Source: Actinotalea lenta (GTDB lineage: Bacteria; Actinomycetota; Actinomycetes; Actinomycetales; Cellulomonadaceae). From it: a stretch of DNA of 64,000 bases. Position 1 is the stretch's first letter; the number at the start of each line of letters is the position of its first letter. The position numbers and the translations under genes are program-made. Under the pieces are notes generated by a model. It saw only the letters and a list, made by a program, of their open reading frames with translations, ran no database searches and had not been told where the DNA came from. Location of the stretch: positions 128,279 to 192,278 of the forward strand of contig NZ_JAUQYP010000002.1 of the NCBI RefSeq assembly GCF_030586465.1, given 5' to 3'. Positions 16,155-24,812 of the stretch are shown piece after piece.

Positions 16155-18419
16155 GTGTCCGACGCGGGGGGTGGTTCGGTGGATCGGCGGCACGCGACGG
16201 CGCGGGAGTCGGACGATCAGGGTCGGTCCGAGCAGGGCAGCGGGCCCGCGCGAGGGGCGGAGGCGCCCGCGGCGCTCGGCGCGTCGGCATGGGACGAGCT
16301 CGCGGAGATGGAGCAACGCTGGGCGGCGCTGCTCGACTTCTCCCCGCACCCGGTCATGGTGGTGCGGGTGCCGGACGGGACCGTGCTGCTGGCGAACCCG
16401 GAGGCTCAGCGCTCCTTCGGGGCGTCGCAGGACCCCGTCGGTCGGCGGCTCGCCTCCCTGCTCGGCATCGAGTCCGCGCCCTCGCTCCAGGCCCGCCTCG
16501 AGGCGGTCGACGAGTCGGGCGAGGCCGAGGTCGTCCTCAAGCAGGCGGCCTGGCCGGGGCGGGGGAGCGTCCCGGTGGAGCTGCGCCTCGCCTCGGTCCG
16601 CTGGCACGGCGAACCGGCGGTGCTGGCCAAGGTCCGCGACCTGTCCGACCGGATGACCGTCGAGTACCAGGCCGAGCAGCTCCTGGCCGTCGAGCAGAAG
16701 TTCCGTCAGGCGTTCGAGGGGGCGGCGATCGGGATGGCGCTCGTGGCGGTGGGCCCGGTGCCCGCGGCCGGCGCGTTCCTCGAGGTCAACGAGGCTCTGT
16801 GCACCCTGCTCGGTCGCGACGCCGATGACCTCGTGGCCTGCACGTTCGCAGAGGTGTCCCACCCGGACGACGCCGGGATGGGCTACGAGGTGCTCCGGAG
16901 CGTGAGTGAGGGTGAGCTGGCGCGCGGGGTCGTGGAGCAGCGCTACCTGAGGCCCGACGGTCGCGTGGTCTGGGCGCGGGTGACGACCTCCGCCGTCCGG
17001 GGCAGCGACGGACAGGTCAGGCACCTGGTCTCCCAGGCGGAGGACATCACCGCACGCAAGGACGCCGAGGCACAGCTCGCGCACCAGGCGCTGCACGACT
17101 CGCTGACCTCGCTGCCCAACCGCGCCCACCTCATGGAGCACCTCCAGTCGGCCATCGCGCGTGCGACCCGCACCGCCCGTGTCGTCGGTGTGCTCCACCT
17201 GGACATCGACGACTTCAAGGACGTCAACGACTCGCTCGGGCACACGGCGGGGGACGCGGTGCTCGTCGAGATCGCCCGGCGGGTCACCGACCTGCTCCGC
17301 GACGGCGACGTGGCCGCCCGCCTCGGCGGCGACGAGCTCGTCGTCGTGTGCGATGACCTGACGGACCCGTCCGAGATCCAGGTGCTCGCCCAGCGTGTCG
17401 TGGACGCGGTCACCAGACCGATCGAGGCCGCCGGTCATGTGCTGCACCTCACGGCGAGCGTGGGCGTCGCCACGGGAGGGGTCGGGGCGACGCCCGTCCG
17501 GTTGGTCCGGGACGCCGACGCGGCGATGTACCGCGCCAAGCGGAGCGGCAAGGCACGTTACGAGATGGGCGACGACTCGCTCGCGGCGCTGGCCATCCGC
17601 CAGATCGAGATCTACGACGGCCTGCACCGCGCCCTGGAGCGCCACGAGCTACGGCTCGTCTACCAGCCGATCCTCGACCTGTCCGAGGACCGCGTCACCG
17701 GCGTCGAGGCCCTGCTGCGATGGGACCACCCCGAGCGCGGGGTGGTCGGGCCGGCCGAGTTCATCGACGTCGCCGAGAGCCGCGAGCTCATCGTGCCGAT
17801 CGGGCGCTGGGTCCTGCACGAGGCGGTCCGGCAGGCCACCCTCTGGTTCAGTGAGTTCGGTGCCGACGCCCCCAGGATGTGGGTGAACATCTCCGACCGT
17901 CAGGTCGGCCGGCACGACCTCGCGGGCCTGGTCCGCGGTGCGCTGGACGACACGGGACTTCCGGTCGAGCTGCTCGGCCTCGAGCTCACGGAGCGGCAGG
18001 TGGTGCGCACCGGGCACTCGGTCCGCTCGGACCTCGCGGCGATCCGCGGCCTCGGCGTGGGGCTGGCGATCGACGACTTCGGGACGGGTCGGACCGGGAT
18101 CGACTACCTGCGCGAGCTTCCGGTCTCGCACCTCAAGATCGACCGGACGTTCGTCTCGGGCCTGGGCCAGGACCGGACCAACACGGCGCTCACCGACGCG
18201 ATCATCACGCTCGGTCGCGGGCTGGGTCTGACGGTCACCGCCGAGGGCGTGGAGACCTCCGACCAGCTCGGGCGGCTGCGCCAGGCGGGCTGCCACCGGG
18301 TGCAGGGCTACCTGCTCGGCCGCCCGCAGCCGCCCTCGGCCGTCGCGGCGACGTTCGGTGCTGGGTTCGGGGCGCCCACGGGCGCCGGCCCCGAGCAGGA
18401 GCAGCCGCCGGGCCCCTGA
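16155..18419 (+). CDS. PAS-GGDEF-EAL cyclic-di-GMP signalling protein
   Basis: A soluble 754-residue protein. Two PAS sensor domains (about 45-165 and 175-300) are followed by a GGDEF diguanylate cyclase domain whose active-site loop reads GGDEL at about 391-395. An EAL phosphodiesterase domain starts with EALLRW at about 518. The EAL residues look intact (ELTERQ, IDDFGTG, KIDRTF, AEGVET), so it can probably degrade cyclic-di-GMP. The Phe-to-Leu change in GGDEF may lower or keep cyclase activity. No membrane segment. The start is GTG 16155; GTG 16179 behind GGGGGG is an alternative. Divergent from the MogA-MoaC gene. Confidence 0.93.
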   Translation: MSDAGGGSVDRRHATARESDDQGRSEQGSGPARGAEAPAALGASAWDELAEMEQRWAALLDFSPHPVMVVRVPDGTVLLANPEAQRSFGASQDPVGRRLASLLGIESAPSLQARLEAVDESGEAEVVLKQAAWPGRGSVPVELRLASVRWHGEPAVLAKVRDLSDRMTVEYQAEQLLAVEQKFRQAFEGAAIGMALVAVGPVPAAGAFLEVNEALCTLLGRDADDLVACTFAEVSHPDDAGMGYEVLRSVSEGELARGVVEQRYLRPDGRVVWARVTTSAVRGSDGQVRHLVSQAEDITARKDAEAQLAHQALHDSLTSLPNRAHLMEHLQSAIARATRTARVVGVLHLDIDDFKDVNDSLGHTAGDAVLVEIARRVTDLLRDGDVAARLGGDELVVVCDDLTDPSEIQVLAQRVVDAVTRPIEAAGHVLHLTASVGVATGGVGATPVRLVRDADAAMYRAKRSGKARYEMGDDSLAALAIRQIEIYDGLHRALERHELRLVYQPILDLSEDRVTGVEALLRWDHPERGVVGPAEFIDVAESRELIVPIGRWVLHEAVRQATLWFSEFGADAPRMWVNISDRQVGRHDLAGLVRGALDDTGLPVELLGLELTERQVVRTGHSVRSDLAAIRGLGVGLAIDDFGTGRTGIDYLRELPVSHLKIDRTFVSGLGQDRTNTALTDAIITLGRGLGLTVTAEGVETSDQLGRLRQAGCHRVQGYLLGRPQPPSAVAATFGAGFGAPTGAGPEQEQPPGP

Positions 18420-18492
18420 GCCGCGGGCGCGCCCCAGCAAACGTCCAGGTCGTCGTCGGCTTGCGCTCAGGTGATCGGATCACGATCCCGCC

Positions 18493-19743
18493 ATGACAGT
18501 GGTCGCTGCACGGCGGACGGCGTCGCAGACGCACGCCCAGGACTCGACACCCGCACCGGTGGTGCTGGACCTCGTGATCCCGGTCTACAACGAGGTCCGA
18601 GGCCTGGAGGCGTCGGTGCGTCGGACCCGGGAGTTCCTGGACGCCGAGCTCGGGTACCCGACCCGGATCGTCATCGCGGACAACGCCTCGACGGACGGCA
18701 CGGGCGAGCTCGCGACCCGGCTGGCGGCAGAGATCGCCGGTGTCACAGCCGTGCACCTGGACGCGAAGGGTCGGGGCCGCGCCCTGCGAGCCGCGTGGCA
18801 GGCCTCCGAGGCGCCCGTGCTGGCGTACATGGACGTCGACCTGTCCACCGACCTCGCCGCGCTGCTGCCACTGATCGCGCCGCTGCTGTCCGGCCACTCG
18901 CACGTCTCGATCGGCACGAGGCTCGCCCGGTCCTCCCGCGTGGTGCGCGGGCCGCGGCGGGAGCTGATCTCGCGGGCGTACAACCTGCTGCTGCACGCCG
19001 CGCTCGGGGTCGGCTTCTCCGACGCGCAGTGCGGGTTCAAGGCCGTGCGTTCCGACGTCGCGCACGAGCTCCTGCCCCTGGTGGCGGACGAGGAGTGGTT
19101 CTTCGACACCGAGCTGCTGGTGCTCGCGGAGCGCGCCGGGCTGCGCATCCACGAGGTGCCCGTGGACTGGGTGGACGACCCGGACAGCCGGGTGGACGTG
19201 GTGCGAACCGCGGCCGCGGACCTGCGGGGCATCGCGCGGCTGACCCGTGACCTCGCCCGGCGGCGTGTCCCGCTGGACGAGGTGGCGGCCCGGCTCAGCA
19301 CCCGCGCCACGGTTCCCCAGGTCGGACTCGTGGGTCAGCTCCTGCGGTTCGCGCTGGTGGGTGGCCTGTCCACGGTGGCGTACGCCATCCTCTACCTGCT
19401 GCTCGCCGGCCCCATCGGACCGCAGCCGGCGAACCTGGTCGCGCTGCTGCTGACCGCGATCGGCAACACCGCGGCGAACCGCCGCCTCACCTTCGGGGTG
19501 CGCGGCTCCGCCGGGCTGGCACGCCATCACGGGCAGGGGCTCGCGGTGTTCCTGCTCGGGTGGGCCCTGACGGCCGGGGCGCTGGCATGGGTGCACGCGG
19601 CGGGCACGACGAGCCGGGCAGTCGAGCTGGCCGTGCTGGTGGGTGCGAACCTGCTGGCCACCGGCGTGCGGTTCGTCCTGCTGCGGCAGTGGGTCTTCCG
19701 GCGGGGGCGCGCGCGGGAGACCGTTCCCGCGATCGGCTCGTGA
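18493..19743 (+). CDS. Polyprenyl-phosphate glycosyltransferase fused to GtrA-like domain
   Basis: A 416-residue fusion. Residues about 18-260 are a family 2 glycosyltransferase of the dolichol-phosphate-mannose-synthase type (VIPVYNEVRG, IADNASTDGTG, YMDVDLSTDL with the metal-binding DVD, CGFKAVRSD). Residues about 275-410 are a GtrA-like domain with four membrane helices, thought to flip or anchor the lipid-linked sugar. It should load a sugar from a nucleotide donor onto a polyprenyl phosphate at the inner membrane. The stop overlaps the GTG of the next gene, a GT39-type transferase that would use the product. The pair resembles B. subtilis ykcC-ykcB. Confidence 0.9.
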   Translation: MTVVAARRTASQTHAQDSTPAPVVLDLVIPVYNEVRGLEASVRRTREFLDAELGYPTRIVIADNASTDGTGELATRLAAEIAGVTAVHLDAKGRGRALRAAWQASEAPVLAYMDVDLSTDLAALLPLIAPLLSGHSHVSIGTRLARSSRVVRGPRRELISRAYNLLLHAALGVGFSDAQCGFKAVRSDVAHELLPLVADEEWFFDTELLVLAERAGLRIHEVPVDWVDDPDSRVDVVRTAAADLRGIARLTRDLARRRVPLDEVAARLSTRATVPQVGLVGQLLRFALVGGLSTVAYAILYLLLAGPIGPQPANLVALLLTAIGNTAANRRLTFGVRGSAGLARHHGQGLAVFLLGWALTAGALAWVHAAGTTSRAVELAVLVGANLLATGVRFVLLRQWVFRRGRARETVPAIGS

Positions 19744-21728
19744 CAGCGGCGCTCGGCAGGGCGGCCGGCGGAGCTCCCGTCGCCGCGGCCAGCGCCCCGA
19801 GGGCGCCGGCCCGAGCGCCGTGGGAGCGCTGGGCGACCGCGGGACTCCTCGTCGCGACCGCGGCGCTGTACCTGTGGGGCCTGGACCGGTCAGGTTGGGC
19901 GAACAGCTTCTACGCGGCAGCCGCCCAGGCGGGCGCCGCGAGCTGGAAGGCGTTCTGGTACGGCGCCTCCGATGCGGGCGCGTCGATCACGGTGGACAAG
20001 CCGCCCTTCTCGTTGTGGCCGATGGCGTTGTCGGTGCGGGCGTTCGGCCTGACGCCGTGGTCGATCCTGGTGCCCGAGGCGCTGATGGGGGTGGCGTCGG
20101 TCGCCGCGCTGCACGCCTCGGTGCGGCGGGTCGCCTCAGCGGGCGCCGCTCTCCTGGCCGGCGCGGTGCTGGCGGTGACTCCTGTGGCGGTGCTGATGTT
20201 CCGCTACGACAACCCGGACGCGATGCTCGTCCTGCTGCTGACGTTGGCGGCCGGAGCAGTGCTGCGTGGCGTCGAGGACGGCCGGACGCGCTGGATGCTG
20301 CTGGCCGGGGCGCTCGTGGGACTGGCGTTCCTCACCAAGCAGCTCGAGGCCTTCCTGGCGGTGCCCGCGATGGGTTCGGCCTGGCTGATGGCCGCTCCGG
20401 TCCCGCTGCGCCGGCGGTTGCGGGACGGTGCGCTCGCCGTCCTCGCGGTGGTCGCCGCGGCCGGGTGGTGGGTCGCCCTGGTGGAGCTCGTCCCGGCGTC
20501 GGCCCGGCCGTGGATCGGCGGGACGAGCAACAACTCGTTCCTCGACCTGACCTTCGGGTACAACGGCGTGGGCAGGCTCACGGGGAACACGATCGGTCGG
20601 ACGCACGTCGTCACCGCGGGTGCCGTGGGGAGGATCCTGGTGGGCAGCACCGCCGTGCAGTTCTCCTGGCTGGTGCCTGCGGCGGTGGTCCTCGCGGCGG
20701 CCACGTGGTGGTTGCGCCGCGGTGCTCCGCGGACTGACCCGGTTCGCGCCGCCCTGGTGCTGTGGGCCGGGTGGCTGCTGGTGACCGGGGCAACGTTCAG
20801 TGTCATGCACGGGGTTTCCCACTCGTACTACACGGTGGCGCTCGCGCCTGCGACCGCGGCGATGGTGGGCATCGGGGCGGGCGCGGTCTGGAGGCGGCGC
20901 GACCGGCCGTGGGCACGTGCGCTGCTGGCCGGGGTGGTGGCCCTCACGGGTGCGTGGTCGGTGCTGCTGCTCACGCACAGCCCGGCCTGGAACCCGTGGC
21001 TGCGGCCCCTGGTGGCGGGGCTGACGGCGCTCGGTGCGGTGGGGTTGCTGGTCCCCGGTCGTGCCGGCCTGGGTCGCATGCGGCAGGTCCTGGCGGCACG
21101 GCGGTCCGCACCCGTGCGACGCGCCGCCGTCGTGGTGTCCCTCGCAGCTGTTCTCCTGGGTCCGGTGGCGTACTCCCTGCAGACCGTGGGGGCGGTGCAC
21201 ACCGGGTCGGTGCCGGTCGCCGGCCCGCGCGCCGACGCCGGCCGCGCGGCGTCGGCCGGGTTCGCGGCAAGCATGCTCGGACGTGCGAGCGGGGGGCCCG
21301 CCGGGCGCCTTCGCGCGGGAGGGGCGTCCGGGACGCGCCTTCGCCCCGGGGTGGCGCCGGGCAGGCGGAGCGGCCCCGGTGGCGTGAGCCCGGCGGTCCG
21401 CGACCTGCTGCTCCGGGACTCGGCGCGATACACCTGGGCCGGGGCCGCCGTGTCGTCCCCGCTCGCAGCGTGGTACCAGCTCGGGGTCCGCCAGGCGGTC
21501 ATGCCGGTCGGCGGTTTCAACGGCACCGATCCGTCCCCCACGCTGCGCCAGTTCCGGGCGGACGTGGCCGCCGGGCGGATCCACTGGTTCATCGGCGGTG
21601 GGCGGATCTACGGGAGCCAGCCGAGCGGCACGCTCGAGGCGCAGCGCATCGCGGCGTGGGTCCGCGCCACCTACCCGGTCCAGGTCGTCGACGGGGTGCG
21701 GTTGTACGACCTGAGCCCCACGCGGTAG
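19740..21728 (+). CDS. GT39/ArnT-like membrane glycosyltransferase (YkcB-like)
   Basis: A 662-residue polytopic GT-C transferase. After a Pro/Ala-rich cytoplasmic N-terminus comes a first membrane segment. The catalytic loop follows, with DRSGWANSFYAAAAQAG carrying the acidic residue and VDKPPF. About ten further hydrophobic segments are followed by an extracytoplasmic C-terminal domain (about 530-662, PVGGFNGTDPSPTLRQF). It should move a sugar from a polyprenyl-phosphate carrier to a target outside the membrane. The frame is open for 180 nt upstream, but GTG 19740 overlaps the stop of the partner transferase and is preferred. A low-complexity Gly/Arg stretch (about 515-545) separates membrane and outer parts. 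The acceptor is unknown. Confidence 0.88.
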   Translation: MTAALGRAAGGAPVAAASAPRAPARAPWERWATAGLLVATAALYLWGLDRSGWANSFYAAAAQAGAASWKAFWYGASDAGASITVDKPPFSLWPMALSVRAFGLTPWSILVPEALMGVASVAALHASVRRVASAGAALLAGAVLAVTPVAVLMFRYDNPDAMLVLLLTLAAGAVLRGVEDGRTRWMLLAGALVGLAFLTKQLEAFLAVPAMGSAWLMAAPVPLRRRLRDGALAVLAVVAAAGWWVALVELVPASARPWIGGTSNNSFLDLTFGYNGVGRLTGNTIGRTHVVTAGAVGRILVGSTAVQFSWLVPAAVVLAAATWWLRRGAPRTDPVRAALVLWAGWLLVTGATFSVMHGVSHSYYTVALAPATAAMVGIGAGAVWRRRDRPWARALLAGVVALTGAWSVLLLTHSPAWNPWLRPLVAGLTALGAVGLLVPGRAGLGRMRQVLAARRSAPVRRAAVVVSLAAVLLGPVAYSLQTVGAVHTGSVPVAGPRADAGRAASAGFAASMLGRASGGPAGRLRAGGASGTRLRPGVAPGRRSGPGGVSPAVRDLLLRDSARYTWAGAAVSSPLAAWYQLGVRQAVMPVGGFNGTDPSPTLRQFRADVAAGRIHWFIGGGRIYGSQPSGTLEAQRIAAWVRATYPVQVVDGVRLYDLSPTR

Positions 21729-21756
21729 GGATGGCATCGACCGAGACGGAGGACGC

Positions 21757-22218
21757 ATGCCACGCACCATCGCGACGACCACGACCGTCGACCTGGACGG
21801 GCTCCTGGAGTTCGTCCGCCCACGCCACCGGATGATCCTGCTCACGCGGCGAGCCGATGGCGGCCCGCAGGCCTCCCCGGTGACGGGTGGCGTCGACGAC
21901 TCCGGTCGCCTCGTCGTGTCGACGTACCCGGAGCGCGCCAAGACCCGCAACGTCCGCCGCCGCCCCGAGGCGAGCCTCGTGGTGCTGTCCGACGACTGGA
22001 GCGGGGCCTGGGTGCAGGTCGACGGGCCGGCGGACGTGGTGGACGCGACTCAGGACGTCGAGCCCTTCGTGGAGTACTTCCGCAACATCTCCGGTGAGCA
22101 CCCGGACTGGGACGAGTACCGTCGGGCGATGCTCGACCAGGGCAAGTCGCTGATCCGGGTCACCCCGCGTCGGTGGAGCCCGATCTCGACAGGCGGGTTC
22201 CCAGCCAGGCTGGCCTGA
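21757..22218 (+). CDS. PPOX-class F420-dependent oxidoreductase
   Basis: A 153-residue split-barrel flavin/F420 protein of the actinobacterial PPOX class. The motif LVVSTYPERAKTRNVRRRP in the cofactor-binding region and DVEPFVEYFRNISGEHPDW are typical. Members bind F420 or FMN in the cytoplasm and reduce varied substrates; the one used here is unknown. It lies 28 nt after the glycosyltransferase without an obvious terminator between. The last codons (FPARLA) are partly duplicated downstream as a direct repeat. Confidence 0.9.
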   Translation: MPRTIATTTTVDLDGLLEFVRPRHRMILLTRRADGGPQASPVTGGVDDSGRLVVSTYPERAKTRNVRRRPEASLVVLSDDWSGAWVQVDGPADVVDATQDVEPFVEYFRNISGEHPDWDEYRRAMLDQGKSLIRVTPRRWSPISTGGFPARLA

Positions 22219-22261
22219 CCCGGCGGTCTTCCCGTCCGGCCAGGCTGGCCTCACCCGGCGG
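22204..22261. repeat. 23-bp direct repeat duplicating the end of the PPOX gene
   Basis: Copies at 22204-22226 and 22239-22261 differ at one base. The first copy spans the final codons and the stop of the flavin protein gene; the second has the TGA changed to TCA. Each copy contains the dyad GCCAGGCTGGC, which could fold as a small hairpin. Confidence 0.85.
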
Positions 22262-22287
22262 GGTCGCACCTCTCTGGCCACGCGTCC

Positions 22288-22376
22288 ACGCCCCCGGAAC
22301 CCGCGCGCGGTTGCGCCTCTACGCCCCCGGAACCCGCGCGCGGTTGCGCCTCTACGCCGCCGGACCCCGCGCGCGG
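22288..22376. repeat. 33-bp tandem repeat at the 3' end of the DUF222 gene
   Basis: Units at 22288-22320 and 22321-22353 are identical, and a partial third (22354-22376) has two changes. It covers the downstream edge of the DUF222-HNH gene; the stop of the restored reading frame falls at the junction of units 2 and 3. Confidence 0.9.
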
Positions 22377-23775
22377 GGTGGAGGTGGAGGCAGCAGCGGG
22401 TCGGGGCTGACGATGTGGACCCGGCCCGTCGGGGAACGCCAGAACGTCGCGCCGGAGACGGATCGCGACTGGCGTACCAGCCGCCGTGGGTCTTGAGACG
22501 GTGGTGGTGGCGGCACAGGACCTGAAGGTTCGGCTCGACGGTCTGCCACCGGGCCGGCCTGTCGGGGTCGAAGGGGGTGACGTGGTCGATGTCGCACCGG
22601 TGGGCCGGCACTCGGCAGCCGGGGAATCGGCATGTCCGGTCCCGGTCGATGACGGCCCTGGCCAGCTCCGCGCTCGGCCGGTAGCCGTCGGTCCCCGGTG
22701 GGCACGTGAGGGGGAGGCCCTCGTCGTCGACCCGCACGACCCGTGGCACCGCGTCTCCGAGCAGGTGGGCGACGGCGGTCAGGGGAACCAGGCCGTAGCC
22801 GTCGAGGTGGGCGACGTCCCGGAGGTTCGCGAGGTCGGCCGAGGTGGGGGAGGGCCCGGTGGTGGACGGATCGGTGCGGGAGGGACCGGTGCGGGCGGGT
22901 GCGGGGGCGCCCACGCCCGGTGCGCCGGCACCGGCCGCGACCGTCACGAGCAGGTGCGGACGGCGGTGCTGGCGCACCGGCAGGGGCACGCCGTCCGGCC
23001 CGAGACCGCTGTCCAGGAGCCGTCGAGCCATCGCGGTCAGGGCGTCCGCGCGGCGCTGGTCGACGTCGCGCTCGTCGCCGGTCTCGCGATGCGCGGCCGC
23101 AGCCTCCAGGGCGGTCATCACGGTCGTGGCGTCGGCGGCAGGCAGCAGGGCGGTGATCCAGGCCATCGCGTCCGGTGGCGGTGTCATGCGGACGCACCGC
23201 TCGCGGCGTGCGGCCTCGTGGCGGGCCGCGGCCGCCTCGGCGTCCAGCGCGAGCTCGGCAGCGCGCACGTCCGAGCGCAGCTGCGGCACCGTACGCTCGT
23301 CGGCGGTGTCGAGCACGGCCTCCAGCACGGCGTTGGCGTCGGGACGTGCCAGGTGGTCGGTCTCGCGGATGAGGACCTCGGCCTTGCGGACCGAGATCAG
23401 CCCGTCGTGAAGGGCCCGGGCGAGGCGTGGATACCGCGCCAGCCCGACGGACAGCTCCGCCTTCCCCTGCCCGACCCGACGGGTGACCCCGAGGCGCGTG
23501 GCGATCTCGTCGGGGACCCTCTCGAGGGCGATGCCGGAGCTCGCGCGTGCGAGGAGCTCGTCGACCCACCGTGCCTGCTCCGCGGCCGCCCACGCGCCGA
23601 CACGCTCCCAGCCGGCCACGCCCTCGAGCGTCTCCTCGTCGCTCAGGGCCGCGGGGTCGATCTCCAGGAGTCGTGCCACCAGGCCCACAGAGGGCAGGCG
23701 GGACTCGAGCTCCGCGGCGACCGGGTGGCGCTCCACCCAGGTCCGCGGCGCTGGAGACCCCACGCGCTGCGACAT
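22352..23775 (-). pseudogene. DUF222 (13E12 repeat) HNH endonuclease with a C-terminal frameshift
   Basis: An actinobacterial DUF222-HNH protein of about 474 residues if the frame is restored. DUF222 fills roughly residues 30-300, then a Pro/Thr-rich linker, then the HNH nuclease (CRFPGCRVPAHRCDIDHVTP and LQVLCRHHHRLKTHGGW). After SRDP the expected ending GATFWRSPTGR with a stop at 22352 is in the -1-shifted frame, so one base is missing near 22458-22461. As written, the frame runs on to 21589 with Arg-rich nonsense across the neighbours. The nuclease residues precede the shift, so activity may survive. The start is ATG 23775 after GAAGGAG. A LexA-like box lies 16 bp upstream. It could be a true mutation or a sequencing error. 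Confidence 0.82.
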
Positions 23776-23790
23776 CGGCACTCCTTCGAG

Positions 23791-23806
23791 TCGAACACCT
23801 GTACGA
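23791..23806 (-). promoter_or_regulatory. LexA-like SOS box upstream of the DUF222-HNH gene
   Basis: TCGAACACCTGTACGA matches the actinobacterial SOS consensus TCGAAC-N4-GTTCGA with one mismatch. On the minus strand a -10-like TATCGT (23808-23803) overlaps it. DUF222-HNH genes are known to be frequent SOS-regulon members in actinobacteria, which supports the call. Confidence 0.7.
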
Positions 23807-24025
23807 TACCGATGCCCTCCGACACGCGGACCCCCGGGGGCGCAGCGTGGCCCGGCCCCCGTGAGACGACCTGGCAGCGTGGGCCGGGTCGACGCCGTGG
23901 GGCCGCACTCCGCGGCTCTGCCGCCGTGCGGTCAGAGCGTCGGCGGTAGTCTGCGCCTGCGCGGCCCGGGCGAGCGGGTGTCGGTACACGGGCCAGAGGT
24001 CGCGGCGTCCGAAAGGTGCACGGGG

Positions 24026-24697
24026 ATGTCAGAGCAGGGTCCGGCGAGGGGGCAGCGTCGGGCTCGTCGTCCGAAGACCTCGAGCGGCGCACGCAAGCGT
24101 GAGCAGATCCTGGACGCATCGGTGCAGGTCTTCGGGACCGGGGGTTCGGCGGCGGTGACGCACCGTGCGGTCGCCGAGGCCGCACAGGTGCCCCTGGGGT
24201 CGACGACGTACTACTTCGCCGACCGCGACGACCTGCTGCTGCAGACGATGGCGCACGCGCGGGAGGCCGAGGCCAAGCGGCTGGCGGGCATCGTCGAGGC
24301 GCTGGACGGCCCCCTCTCGGTGGGTCAGGCGGTGGACGTCCTGACGGAGATGTTCTTCGACAAGACCGTCGCGGACCCGCTGTACGACCTCGCGCTCTTC
24401 GAGATGTTCATGGAGGCCACCCGGCAGGCGGCGCTGCGCCCCGTGACGCGCGACTGGTCGGCGATGATCGCCGCGCTGGTCGACCGCGTGCTGCCTGCGA
24501 GCGACCCGGCACTCCCGCGTGACCAGGTGGTCCAGATCGTTGCGTGCCTCATCGACGGGCTGATGCTCGAGGCGGTGTCGAACGCTGAGCTCGAGGTCGC
24601 CGACCTGTCCGCCCGGCTGCGGGTGGTCGTCGCCCGGTTGTGCACGGCTGAACCCGGCTCGCGGTGGGCGGCCGAGAACCGAGGACATAGGTCCTGA
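24026..24697 (+). CDS. TetR-family transcriptional regulator
   Basis: A 223-residue TetR repressor. The basic N-terminal arm leads into the helix-turn-helix (REQILDASVQVFGTGGSAAV, then THRAVAEAAQVPLGSTTYYF), and the rest is an all-helical ligand domain. The open frame extends far upstream, but this ATG follows GAAAGG and starts just before the DNA-binding domain. It lies directly upstream of, and is co-oriented with, the agmatine operon. Two matching operators stand between its stop and the permease gene, so it probably represses that operon until agmatine or a related polyamine is present (inference). Confidence 0.92.
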   Translation: MSEQGPARGQRRARRPKTSSGARKREQILDASVQVFGTGGSAAVTHRAVAEAAQVPLGSTTYYFADRDDLLLQTMAHAREAEAKRLAGIVEALDGPLSVGQAVDVLTEMFFDKTVADPLYDLALFEMFMEATRQAALRPVTRDWSAMIAALVDRVLPASDPALPRDQVVQIVACLIDGLMLEAVSNAELEVADLSARLRVVVARLCTAEPGSRWAAENRGHRS

Positions 24698-24715
24698 CGG
24701 CGCGAGGCGAGGAGT

Positions 24716-24751
24716 TGTACATTCGTACACGTCAAGTTGTACGAATGTACA
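24716..24751. promoter_or_regulatory. Twin TetR-type operators of the agmatine operon
   Basis: TGTACATTCGTACA (24716-24729) and TGTACGAATGTACA (24738-24751) are exact reverse complements of each other. Each is itself a dyad TGTAC-N4-GTACA. They are spaced 22 bp apart, about two helical turns, 61 bp before the permease start. This fits cooperative binding of two TetR dimers on one DNA face. Confidence 0.85.
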
Positions 24752-24812
24752 CATCTGGACGATCCCGGTCGTCCCGATGTGTCCATGAGCGGCACCACGC
24801 AAAGGAGCTCCC

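Noticed and set aside
13683-17645. Very long minus-strand open frame (1320 codons) opposite lutBC and the GGDEF-EAL gene
   Set aside because: It is antisense to three well-supported genes and its translation is low-complexity Arg/Gly/Pro; such frames are expected at this GC content.
22260-22380. 33-bp tandem repeats as a CRISPR array
   Set aside because: The units are directly adjacent with no spacers and there are no cas genes; this is a simple tandem repeat.
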